Shown here piece by piece: positions 7,373-14,405 of a stretch of 64,000 nucleotides of DNA. The notes beneath the pieces are model-generated. The model made no database searches and was not told the DNA's origin. It saw only the letters and a program-made list of their open reading frames with translations. Source of the DNA: CBDDYU01 sp965235655 (GTDB taxonomy: Bacteria; Pseudomonadota; Alphaproteobacteria; Pelagibacterales; Pelagibacteraceae); contig CBDDYU010000001.1 of the NCBI GenBank assembly GCA_965235655.1, forward strand, positions 124,001 to 188,000. The letters run 5' to 3'. A program made the position numbers and the translations under genes. The stretch's first letter is position 1. The number at the start of each line of letters is the position of its first letter.

Positions 7373-8498
7373 TAAAGATAAGTCAGAAATTATAAAAATT
7401 TTAAAAAATTTAGTTGCAATTAATTCTTCTTATCCGCCAGGCAACTCAACACAATTAAATAAATATATTTTTAATTATCTAAAGAGAGCTAAGTTGAATG
7501 TATCTTTAAAAGGACCTCATAAAAATAAACTTAGTTTAATTGCAAAAAATTATAATGGAAAACAAAAATCCATCGTTTTTAATTCTCATATAGATACAGT
7601 TCAACCAAATAAAAAAGATTGGATCACAGATCCTTTTACGCTTACTAAAAAAGGGAATTATTTGCATGGGTTAGGTGCAGTAAACTGCAAAGGTAGTGCA
7701 GCAGTTCAAATGTATTTAGCTTCCCAATTAAAAAATTTATTTCCCAACCTAAAAGAAAAAATATCTTTTACTTTTGTTACCGATGAGGAAAATTTAGGTC
7801 CAGATGGTAGCTTTTATTTGCGAAAAAAAAAGTTAATTAATCCCCACACCCTAATTTTAGGCGCTCCAACGAATAATAATTTTATTGTTGAAGAAAGAGG
7901 AGTGTTTTGGGCAAGTGTATATGTCAAAGGAAAAACTTCTCATGCAGGTGAACCACATAAAGGAATTAACGCAATAGAAAAAGCGAACAAAATTATTTAT
8001 AATTTACAAACCAAATATAGAATTAGTTTAAAAAAATTTAATATTCATAATCAGCTATCCACAATGAATATTGGCCTAATGAATGGTGGTCATAATGTTA
8101 ATGTGGTGCCATCTAATGCTTATTTCCAAATCGATCGACGTATTACCAAAAAAGAAAAAGTTGATTCTTCTTTTCAAGAATTAAAACAGTTTATTCAAAA
8201 ATACGATCCGACAGCAAAAGTAATATTTGATACTGGAACGAATGGTTTTTCTTCTAACAAAAATAATATTTATTTAAATAAATTATATAATTCCTACCTT
8301 AGTGTGAAGAAAACTAAACCAAGGTTTTTATCTTGTATTGGTGTGAGTGATGGTCGTTATTTTGCTAATGACAAAATTAATATTGTTAATATTGGACCTG
8401 GAGATGGAAATGAAGGTCATCGATCAAATGAAAAGATGAAAATTTCTGAGTTGTTTGATTATTATAATATTCTTTGTGATTTTATAAAAAATTTATAA
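7365..8498 (+). CDS. M20-family peptidase/deacylase-like protein with altered metal ligands
   Basis: 377 residues with the overall ArgE/DapE/CPG2 layout. The first metal motif is VFNSHIDTVQP (HxD), the catalytic pair is TDEE, a dimerisation domain begins near TSHAGEPHKG, and the C-terminal ligand is NEGHRSNEK. Two usual ligands are replaced. The bridging aspartate (normally G-x-G-x-x-D-x-K-G) is asparagine in GLGAVNCKG. The acidic residue of the usual G-[ED]-P-T motif is alanine in LGAPTNN. The dimetal site is therefore probably incomplete. It is the last gene of the transporter operon and could trim an acyl or peptide group, bind a ligand non-catalytically, or use one metal. It meets the convergent channel gene with a 6-base tail overlap. 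Confidence 0.78.
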   Translation: MNNKDKSEIIKILKNLVAINSSYPPGNSTQLNKYIFNYLKRAKLNVSLKGPHKNKLSLIAKNYNGKQKSIVFNSHIDTVQPNKKDWITDPFTLTKKGNYLHGLGAVNCKGSAAVQMYLASQLKNLFPNLKEKISFTFVTDEENLGPDGSFYLRKKKLINPHTLILGAPTNNNFIVEERGVFWASVYVKGKTSHAGEPHKGINAIEKANKIIYNLQTKYRISLKKFNIHNQLSTMNIGLMNGGHNVNVVPSNAYFQIDRRITKKEKVDSSFQELKQFIQKYDPTAKVIFDTGTNGFSSNKNNIYLNKLYNSYLSVKKTKPRFLSCIGVSDGRYFANDKINIVNIGPGDGNEGHRSNEKMKISELFDYYNILCDFIKNL

Positions 8499-9191
8499 TT
8501 TTTTTTGGTTAATCACTACATCAACCAGTATAGCAATGATCAAGTTTAACATGGTAATTCCACATATTACAATAAAGCTAAAAAAATAAATCCAAGCCCA
8601 CCAATATATTTGTTGCATCGGTAACATGACCGTTTCCCAGCTCGATAAAGTTAATACTTGAAATAATGTTATTAAAGCAATTCCAAGATCTTTCCATCGA
8701 CTAGGATCATCAGCATGAAATAATATCGATCCCATCGTGGCATAAATATAAAGGATAATGAAAAGCAAAAGACTGACAAAAAATACTCTAGTAATGGAAG
8801 CTAGTATTGCTTCGATAATTTTTTTTAATTCTGGGATGACAGAAATAAGACGTAGTACTCGAAAAATTCTTAAGAGACGTAAAACTAAAAAACTAGAGCT
8901 GTTTGGAATAGGAATTAAGGAAACAGCGACTATGATTGTATCAAATACATTCCAGCCATTTTTAAAAAAATCTTTTTTTCTAGGTTCGCCGACATAGCGA
9001 ATACATAATTCTATGACAAAAAATATAGTAATGCCGTAGTCGAGGATATGAATAATATCCAAAAATATTGGGTCTAGTTTGTAAGTAGTCGCTCCTATAA
9101 GAATGGCATTTAAAATAATAATGGAAACAACTATTATTTGAAAAAATCTGTTATCTTTTAATTTTGCAAAGTAGTTAGTCACAAGCCTCAT
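8493..9191 (-). CDS. Voltage-gated-type cation channel, six membrane segments (NaChBac-like ion transport protein)
   Basis: 232 residues with the single-domain bacterial sodium/calcium-type channel plan: S1 near FQIIVVSIIILNAILIG, and an arginine-rich S4 (LRLLRIFRVLRLISVI) with Arg at every third position. The pore loop TLFQVLTLSSWETVML precedes S6 (TMLNLIIAILVDVV). The selectivity filter is TLSSW; sodium-selective relatives such as NaChBac and NavAb have TLESW. The acidic filter residue is therefore replaced by serine. The protein probably tetramerises in the inner membrane. It lacks the long C-terminal coiled coil of NaChBac. It stands alone, downstream of a terminator, so it is likely monocistronic. 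Confidence 0.85.
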   Translation of the reverse strand: MRLVTNYFAKLKDNRFFQIIVVSIIILNAILIGATTYKLDPIFLDIIHILDYGITIFFVIELCIRYVGEPRKKDFFKNGWNVFDTIIVAVSLIPIPNSSSFLVLRLLRIFRVLRLISVIPELKKIIEAILASITRVFFVSLLLFIILYIYATMGSILFHADDPSRWKDLGIALITLFQVLTLSSWETVMLPMQQIYWWAWIYFFSFIVICGITMLNLIIAILVDVVINQKKL

Positions 9192-9247
9192 ATAGGCATT
9201 GTTTTAATTTTTTCAAAGCTTATTTAATTTTTAAATAAACAGGCATT

Positions 9248-9281
9248 AAAAAAGCCCATCAATAATTGATGGGCTTTTTTT
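9248..9281. terminator. Bidirectional intrinsic terminator
   Basis: A perfect inverted repeat of 15 bases (AAAAAAGCCCATCAA at 9248-9262 and its complement at 9266-9280) with a TAA loop. It is A-rich on one side and T-rich on the other, so it works on either strand. It follows the NCS1 permease gene, which is transcribed leftward. Confidence 0.9.
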
Positions 9282-9292
9282 AATTGTTTATT

Positions 9293-10744
9293 TTAATTTC
9301 GCTTAGAAATAGCTAGGTGAATAATGGCTCCCAACGATGCGCCAATGATCCACGCATATCCGCCTCCACCACCTAGGTTAGCAAAGAAATCATCTAAGCC
9401 AAACACTAAGATCTTAGGCCACACGGTTCCAACAGCAACATAACCTGATATTGCCCAGGCCAACATTCCTTTTCCGTTGAAGCCTCCATTGTAATGGTAT
9501 GCACCTGTTGTAGACTCGCTAAACAAATCATCAATATTAAGTTTTTGCTGTTTGATAATATAGTAATCAGCAATCATAATACCAAAGACAGGAGCTAAGA
9601 TAGCACCTAAAGTATTTACGAATGGAAAGAGTCCCATATTAGTAATTACGGATACCCATAAACCACCAACTATAAAACCAAAAATAGCTGTAATTAGTCC
9701 GCCCATCCTAAAGTTAATTTTGCTCGGCATTAAATTAGCAAGGTCGTAAGCAGGAGGAATAAAATTTGCCACCATGTTAATTCCAACGGTTGCTGCAAAA
9801 AATGCAAATGCTGCAACAATAGTTAGTAATATATTATCTACTTTTGCTACCATCTCTGTTGGTTCAGCAATGTACTGACCAAAGATTGAAATGGTTCCAC
9901 CGGTGATCATTAAAGTAATGAATGAGAATAAAACGACGTTTCCTACAAGACCCCATAGGTTACCTTTCTTCATTTCTTCCTCACTCTTTACAAATCTTGC
10001 AAAGTCACCGAAGTTAATAACAACAGCAGCAAAATATCCAACCATAATAGAAAAGACTGCAAAGAATGCTCCAACTGAACTTAAGCCTTCAAAGCCTCCA
10101 GATCTTTTTCCACCAGAAAAGACATTTCCAACCTCAGATAACAGGCCGCCACCCGCTTTGGCCCAGATTGCAATCATTAAAACAATCATAACGACATAGA
10201 CAGCCGGTCCTGCGAAGTTTAAAAATTTCTTAATAAGATCTACACCTTGCCAAAATAAATATATTTGAAACAATGAGACGAAAATAAAAGAAAACCACAT
10301 CACACCCGACATGCCTAAAAATACTGGATTGCCTTTGATGCCAGTTATTCCAGTAATTAATAAAGCAACAGCTGTTGATGCAGCATAGGTTTGTGCACCA
10401 TACCAGAACATTGCAACCAAACCTCTTGCCATTGCGGGAAAGTTAGCTCCAAATACACCCATACTTACTCTTGCAAAAACAGGGTAAGGTATGCCGTGTT
10501 GAACACTTGGTTTTCCAGATAAGTTGACAAGCCACATGATAAAAAAACCAGCCAGTATTAAAGCAAGAAATACTGCCCATCCATTTAATCCTGAAGCAAG
10601 AAATAGCGATGCTGCTAAAGTATAACCAAATAAACTTTGAACATCATTTGCCCATACGTTAAAGATTTCAAACCATCCCCAATTTTTTTTACTTTGCGGG
10701 GTTGGCGCTAGATCTTCATTGTATAGCTTTGAAGATTTGCTCAT
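9293..10744 (-). CDS. NCS1-family nucleobase/hydantoin/allantoin cation symporter
   Basis: 483 residues and about twelve hydrophobic segments. The N-terminus WFEIFNVWANDVQSLFGY is typical of nucleobase:cation symporter-1 proteins (Mhp1, PucI and cytosine/uracil permeases). Later segments include NFGDFARFVKS, the conserved NxxDFxR-like element of the family. It imports a purine/pyrimidine-related base or hydantoin/allantoin-type compound with a cation. It is flanked by a terminator downstream and a long divergent intergenic region upstream, so it is a single-gene unit. No base-catabolic enzymes are adjacent, so the substrate is left open. Confidence 0.88.
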   Translation of the reverse strand: MSKSSKLYNEDLAPTPQSKKNWGWFEIFNVWANDVQSLFGYTLAASLFLASGLNGWAVFLALILAGFFIMWLVNLSGKPSVQHGIPYPVFARVSMGVFGANFPAMARGLVAMFWYGAQTYAASTAVALLITGITGIKGNPVFLGMSGVMWFSFIFVSLFQIYLFWQGVDLIKKFLNFAGPAVYVVMIVLMIAIWAKAGGGLLSEVGNVFSGGKRSGGFEGLSSVGAFFAVFSIMVGYFAAVVINFGDFARFVKSEEEMKKGNLWGLVGNVVLFSFITLMITGGTISIFGQYIAEPTEMVAKVDNILLTIVAAFAFFAATVGINMVANFIPPAYDLANLMPSKINFRMGGLITAIFGFIVGGLWVSVITNMGLFPFVNTLGAILAPVFGIMIADYYIIKQQKLNIDDLFSESTTGAYHYNGGFNGKGMLAWAISGYVAVGTVWPKILVFGLDDFFANLGGGGGYAWIIGASLGAIIHLAISKRN

Positions 10745-11081
10745 ATTTTATTCTCCTATTTAAAAATTAGTTTAACAGCAAATCATACAAAATAAATTTC
10801 AAATTAATAGAATGATTGTAAAACTTAACAAAAGTCATTGTTATTCATAAAGATTATTAATTTTAATATTGTTAATTTTTTTAAAAAAAAATAAAAAAAA
10901 AGTAAAAAACTAAACTGATTCTTTAAACAATTAAAAGTTGTATTTTTATTTTTTGTTTTGACATATGTGCTTTTAGACTTTGCTTTTACTTTGGTAAAAT
11001 ATATTTACCTTATAAAAAAATGCACCTTGCGCAAAAAATTCTAAAAATGAAAAACACTAAACAATAAATGACCATAACAAG
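10745..11081. promoter_or_regulatory. Divergent 337-bp intergenic region with a perfect inverted repeat (operator candidate)
   Basis: This region lies between the leftward NCS1 permease and the rightward SbtA-type gene. A perfect inverted repeat GGTAAA-ATATA-TTTACC occupies 10993-11009. A near-copy half-site (TTTTACTTTGGTAAAA) overlaps its left side from about 10984. A TTGACA lies at 10958-10963 and a TATAAA at 11011-11016. The repeat therefore sits between or beside plausible promoter elements of the rightward gene. The rest is AT-rich with A-tracts, and I see no ORF or RNA in it. Confidence 0.45.
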
Positions 11082-12038
11082 ATGCATAACTTATTAGATC
11101 CAGCTATTTTATTCTTTCTATTTGGAATTTTTGCTGGTCTTATTCGGTCAAACTTATCCATCCCGGAACCTTTAACAAAATTCTTATCACTATATCTATT
11201 AATGGGCCTTGGTTTAAAGGGTGGTTTTGCTCTTAGCAAATCAGGTTTTAATCATGAAATTGTTATTACGTTGTTACTTGCAATCTTTCTTGCCGTACTC
11301 ATTCCTGTAATTGGTTACAATCTATTAAAAAAAATTATTAGTCGGTATGATGCTGCTGCAGTTGCTGCCACTTATGGATCGGTCAGTGCGGTTACTTTTA
11401 TTACCGCCACTCAGTTTCTGGACAATCATCAAACTGCATACGGCGGTCATATGGCAGCTGCCATGGCCTTGATGGAGTCGCCTGCCATTATCATTGCTAT
11501 TTTTTTTGGCAATCGAGCGAGCATGTATGACAGAAAGAAACAAAGCGTTATTCCCACCACATCCTTAATTAAAGAATCTTTAAAAGATGGGGCTCAATTA
11601 CTATTGATAGGAGCTATGGTAGTAGGGTTTATTAGTGGTGAAAGTGGAGAAACCATGATGGCTCCATTCTCCATTGATTTATTTAAAGGAATGTTAGCTT
11701 TCTTTTTATTGGATATGGGTTTGCAAGTTGCAAGAAACTTACAATCCATTCTCAATAAATCAGCGTTATTAATTTTGTATTCTATTATAGCACCACCCGT
11801 GCATGCTATGCTTGCCTTAGTCCTTGCGAAATTTTTCCAGATTTCTCTAGGCGACACTATATTATTAATGATTTTAGCAGCAAGCGCATCCTACATAGCG
11901 GTTCCGGCTGCATTAAAATATTCTATCCCAAAAGCAGATCCCGCTGTGTACTTTGGTATGTCGCTGGGTTTAACTTTTCCTATCAATATTATGATTGGAA
12001 TTCCTCTCTACGCTTATATCGCCAAGTTATTCTATTAA
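11082..12038 (+). CDS. SbtA-type sodium-dependent bicarbonate transporter family protein (DUF897)
   Basis: 318 residues, nearly all hydrophobic, with about ten membrane segments. Beginning LLDPAILFFLFGIFAGL, then YLLMGLGLKGGFAL, AAVAATYGSVSAVTFIT and a C-terminal mirror half with ASASYIAVPAAL and MSLGLTFPINI. The G-S-V-S-A-V-T-F motif in the first half and the A-S-Y-I-A-V-P-A-A motif in the second are hallmarks of SbtA-like symporters. Cyanobacterial SbtA imports HCO3- with Na+, and heterotroph homologues are widespread. The PII-like partner SbtB is not adjacent here. A GC-rich hairpin follows the stop. Confidence 0.88.
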   Translation: MHNLLDPAILFFLFGIFAGLIRSNLSIPEPLTKFLSLYLLMGLGLKGGFALSKSGFNHEIVITLLLAIFLAVLIPVIGYNLLKKIISRYDAAAVAATYGSVSAVTFITATQFLDNHQTAYGGHMAAAMALMESPAIIIAIFFGNRASMYDRKKQSVIPTTSLIKESLKDGAQLLLIGAMVVGFISGESGETMMAPFSIDLFKGMLAFFLLDMGLQVARNLQSILNKSALLILYSIIAPPVHAMLALVLAKFFQISLGDTILLMILAASASYIAVPAALKYSIPKADPAVYFGMSLGLTFPINIMIGIPLYAYIAKLFY

Positions 12039-12045
12039 ATTTGGT

Positions 12046-12070
12046 GAGGCCCATATAGAACCTGGGCCTC
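12046..12070 (+). terminator. GC-rich hairpin after the SbtA-type gene
   Basis: An inverted repeat GAGGCCCA (12046-12053) / TGGGCCTC (12063-12070) with a 9-base loop, starting 8 bases after the stop codon. Only a weak T-rich tail (TGGGTTTATT) follows, so it is a probable but imperfect intrinsic terminator. Confidence 0.6.
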
Positions 12071-12084
12071 TGGGTTTATTGAGA

Positions 12085-12390
12085 GATTTGAAATCTTAAA
12101 CATAAGCTTCGATTGCGAAAGTATTAGCTAGACTGAAATGGCGACTAGATTGGCTAGGAATAGACAAGCTAATAATATCAACTTTTGCTTATGTTCATTT
12201 TTCATAGGTAGATAAGTATCAAAGGGGAGCCAATCTTGTAGCGCTATAATTCGATGCCTCTTATCTTGAATTTAGATATCTAGAATTTGCATAGCTAATC
12301 TGCGACAGTATGGAGAGGGTGGACATACGATGGCGATTGACAATCTAATAGGTCTGATAGATTCCCGCCGAACTTAACAAAGGAAACACA
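12085..12390 (+). other. Gene-free region rich in inverted repeats and raised in GC; possible structured RNA or 5' leader
   Basis: No credible ORF is seen. Several stem-forming pairs are present: AGATTT/AAATCT near 12085-12096, ATTAGCT/AGCTAAT at about 12123-12173, GATAAG/CTTATC at about 12211-12267, GTATG/CATAC at about 12308-12328 and AATCTA/TAGATT near 12342-12363. Hand counts give 28 G+C of 60 bases at 12301-12360, well above the surrounding background. In AT-rich genomes this is a common sign of structured RNA. It matches no tmRNA, RNase P, SRP or glycine-riboswitch motif that I know. It ends just before the small secreted protein at 12391 and may be its leader; the strand is uncertain. 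Confidence 0.35.
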
Positions 12391-12627
12391 ATGAAAAAAT
12401 TATTTGCAATAATTATTTCAACTATGTTTTTGTCATCATTTGCTTACGCTGGATCTTGTCCCATGTTGTTAAAGCAAGTCGATGCAAAAATCGCTAGCTC
12501 TAAATTATCTCCAGAAGCTTTAAAAGAAGTAAAGACTTTACGAGATAACGGGGAAACGGCTCACAAAACTGGTAAGCACGAAGACTCGGTTAAAATGTTA
12601 GAGGAAGCGTTAAAAAAATTAGGTTAA
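12391..12627 (+). CDS. Small secreted/periplasmic protein of unknown function
   Basis: 78 residues with a clear Sec signal peptide (MKKLFAIIISTMFLSSFAYA, cleavage AYA-GS). The mature part of about 58 residues has one cysteine (GSCPMLL) and two amphipathic helices rich in Lys and Glu. The second, containing LRDNGETAHKTGKHEDSVKM, looks like a single TPR-like helix pair. AAAGGA at about 12379-12384 serves as ribosome site. It has its own long upstream region and ends near a hairpin. No known family is recognised. Confidence 0.7.
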   Translation: MKKLFAIIISTMFLSSFAYAGSCPMLLKQVDAKIASSKLSPEALKEVKTLRDNGETAHKTGKHEDSVKMLEEALKKLG

Positions 12628-12639
12628 TTCATTTTATTG

Positions 12640-12664
12640 TTCCAGGGCTTGTACAGCCCTGGAA
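12640..12664. terminator. Hairpin between convergent small genes
   Basis: An inverted repeat TTCCAGGGCT (12640-12649) / AGCCCTGGAA (12655-12664) with a 5-base loop, between the end of the secreted-protein gene and the end of the leftward membrane-protein gene. Neither strand has a proper T-tract after the stem, so termination efficiency is doubtful. Confidence 0.5.
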
Positions 12665-12678
12665 AAAAAATCATTCTA

Positions 12679-13047
12679 TTATTCGTGTTCTCCACCAGGA
12701 TCATTATCTGGTAACTGTACTTTTTTTCCAGCAATCCAAAGATGTTGTCTGGAACGAGTGGATGTATGGTACTGCGAATTAATGCGAAACTGTTTGATAT
12801 TGTGAAACTGTTTAAAAGTATAATACGCTGCAAAAATAACTAAGAGATGGGATAAAAAAGTTACGACCCAGCCTGTTACAAAAAACACATTGGTATAAAT
12901 CCAAATACTAAATACCGTCGACCAAACTCCACTTAAGACAATTAATAGCTGTAATCTTACGGTTTTGGGTAATGCCCTTAAATCATTTTTCGTATCATCA
13001 AATAATACATTTGCTGTGTCTGTTAACCATTTTGCAATTTTATTCAT
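12679..13047 (-). CDS. Small membrane protein of unknown function, two membrane segments
   Basis: 122 residues from the ATG at 13047. An amphipathic N-terminus (NKIAKWLTDTANVLFDD) precedes two hydrophobic helices: LQLLIVLSGVWSTVFSIWIY, and WVVTFLSHLLVIFAAYYTF. The cytoplasmic-type tail is rich in His, Arg and Gln and ends in DNDPGGEHE. I recognise no domain. It follows the Old Yellow Enzyme gene on the same strand with about 60 bases between them and may be its co-transcribed partner. Confidence 0.65.
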   Translation of the reverse strand: MNKIAKWLTDTANVLFDDTKNDLRALPKTVRLQLLIVLSGVWSTVFSIWIYTNVFFVTGWVVTFLSHLLVIFAAYYTFKQFHNIKQFRINSQYHTSTRSRQHLWIAGKKVQLPDNDPGGEHE

Positions 13048-13109
13048 ACCTTAGGAATACAGGATGGGTCATAAATAGAAAAGAGTTTAAATGTAGCAAC
13101 CTAAATCCA

Positions 13110-14207
13110 CTAAGAGAGAAAAGGGTAGTCTGTATATCCTTTTTCACCACCACCATAAAAAGTAGATCGGTCGTATTTATTTAACGCCGCTCCTTTAGCA
13201 ATTCGTTCTGGCAAATCAGGATTGGCAATAAACCATCGGCCAAACATAATGGCATCTGCTTTATGTTCCTCTAAAGCTTGTTCTGCACTTTCGGGTGTGT
13301 ACCCACCTGCAGAAATAAATATTCCATTAAATTTTTTTTTAAATAAATCCGAGGTAGATGGTGCAGCATCATTAATAGTATCATCGCCTCCAGCAGTGGT
13401 TGCTCTTGGTTCAATCATATCGATAAAGGCAATTTCTCTTTTATTCAGCTCTTCAATCAAATGATTGAATAATCCCACAGGATCAGAGTCGCTCATATCA
13501 TTAAAAGTTCCGTAAGGAGATAATCTAACTCCCACTTGATCTTTATCCCATACTTGCAGCACTGTATCTAATACTTCTAAAGGAAATCTAATTCTATTAA
13601 CAACCGATCCACCGTAATCATCCGTTCGTTGATTGCTTCCGTTATGTAAAAATTGATCTAATAAATAACCATTAGCCATATGCACTTCCACTCCATCAAA
13701 TCCTGCTTCCTTCGCATTGTGTGCAGCTTGGTTAAAATCTTTTACAATGGCTTGTATCTCATGAACTTCTAAAGCGCGTGGTGTTAGTATCTCGGTTGGT
13801 TTCCAATCGGCGGTATACGTTCCACTATTTTTAGCAGGGATAGCAGAAGGTGCTACCGGTAATTTTCCATCCGGTTGATGTGAACTGTGTGAAATTCTGC
13901 CAACGTGCCAAAGCTGAACAAAAATCTTACCACCCTTATGATGCACAGCATCTGTCACTTGTTTCCATCCAGCAATTTGTTCCTTAGTATGAATGCCAGG
14001 TGTTCCAGGATAACCTTGTCCTTGTTGGGAAACTTGGGTTGCTTCGGTAAAAATTAAACCAGCACTAGCTCGTTGTTCATAATAAGTTGCGTTTAATGCT
14101 TGAGGAATATTGCCAGGTTGGGCAGACCTCATTCGTGTTAGAGGAGCCATTATAATTCTGTTTTGTAATTCTAGATTACCAAGTTTTAATTTAGATAAGA
14201 GTTTCAT
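13110..14207 (-). CDS. nemA: Old Yellow Enzyme family ene-reductase (N-ethylmaleimide reductase-like)
   Basis: 365 residues, the standard length for NemA/OYE flavoproteins. The N-terminus KLGNLELQNRIIMAPLTRMR is the FMN barrel start. VQLWHVGRISH is the loop with conserved His/Gly. The substrate-anchoring His-Asn pair is in VEVHMANGYLLDQFLH. FISAGGYTPESAEQAL and DAIMFGRWFIANPDL form the phosphate-binding end of the barrel. It reduces activated C=C bonds or nitro compounds using NAD(P)H. It diverges from the bicupin gene, with a perfect inverted repeat in the shared upstream region. NemA is the best label, but related alkene reductases share all of these features. Confidence 0.88.
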   Translation of the reverse strand: MKLLSKLKLGNLELQNRIIMAPLTRMRSAQPGNIPQALNATYYEQRASAGLIFTEATQVSQQGQGYPGTPGIHTKEQIAGWKQVTDAVHHKGGKIFVQLWHVGRISHSSHQPDGKLPVAPSAIPAKNSGTYTADWKPTEILTPRALEVHEIQAIVKDFNQAAHNAKEAGFDGVEVHMANGYLLDQFLHNGSNQRTDDYGGSVVNRIRFPLEVLDTVLQVWDKDQVGVRLSPYGTFNDMSDSDPVGLFNHLIEELNKREIAFIDMIEPRATTAGGDDTINDAAPSTSDLFKKKFNGIFISAGGYTPESAEQALEEHKADAIMFGRWFIANPDLPERIAKGAALNKYDRSTFYGGGEKGYTDYPFLS

Positions 14208-14292
14208 GATACTTTCGTTGATGATTATGCTGATGTAAATAGCGATGAATTGTTATAATACAAGTATTTAACTAAACATTAGCTGGTAAAAA

Positions 14293-14315
14293 AATAATCA
14301 ATTTTGTTGATTATT
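14293..14315. promoter_or_regulatory. Perfect inverted repeat between divergent OYE and bicupin genes (operator candidate)
   Basis: Arms AATAATCAA (14293-14301) and TTGATTATT (14307-14315) flank a 5-base spacer. The repeat lies about 85 bases from either start codon, in the only shared regulatory space. No regulator gene is adjacent. Confidence 0.4.
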
Positions 14316-14405
14316 GATTAGTCCTTTCTGTTCCTTTCGTCTCATTCCATTCGTTATAGTTCTAGGGTATGTTTTCTTTATATTAACTTAATGTAAATAA
14401 TTACT

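Noticed and set aside
9891..10199. 102-codon forward frame within the NCS1 permease gene
   Set aside because: A low-complexity antisense frame of a conserved membrane protein; proline/lysine-rich with no start signal.
11594..11857. Antisense frame within the SbtA-type gene
   Set aside because: Mirror of a hydrophobic coding sequence, with no independent support.
12039..12390. Possible tmRNA, SRP RNA, RNase P RNA or 6S RNA
   Set aside because: I looked on both strands for the tag-coding and T-arm segments, the SRP tetraloop region and the RNase P conserved blocks and found none. It is kept only as an unidentified structured candidate.
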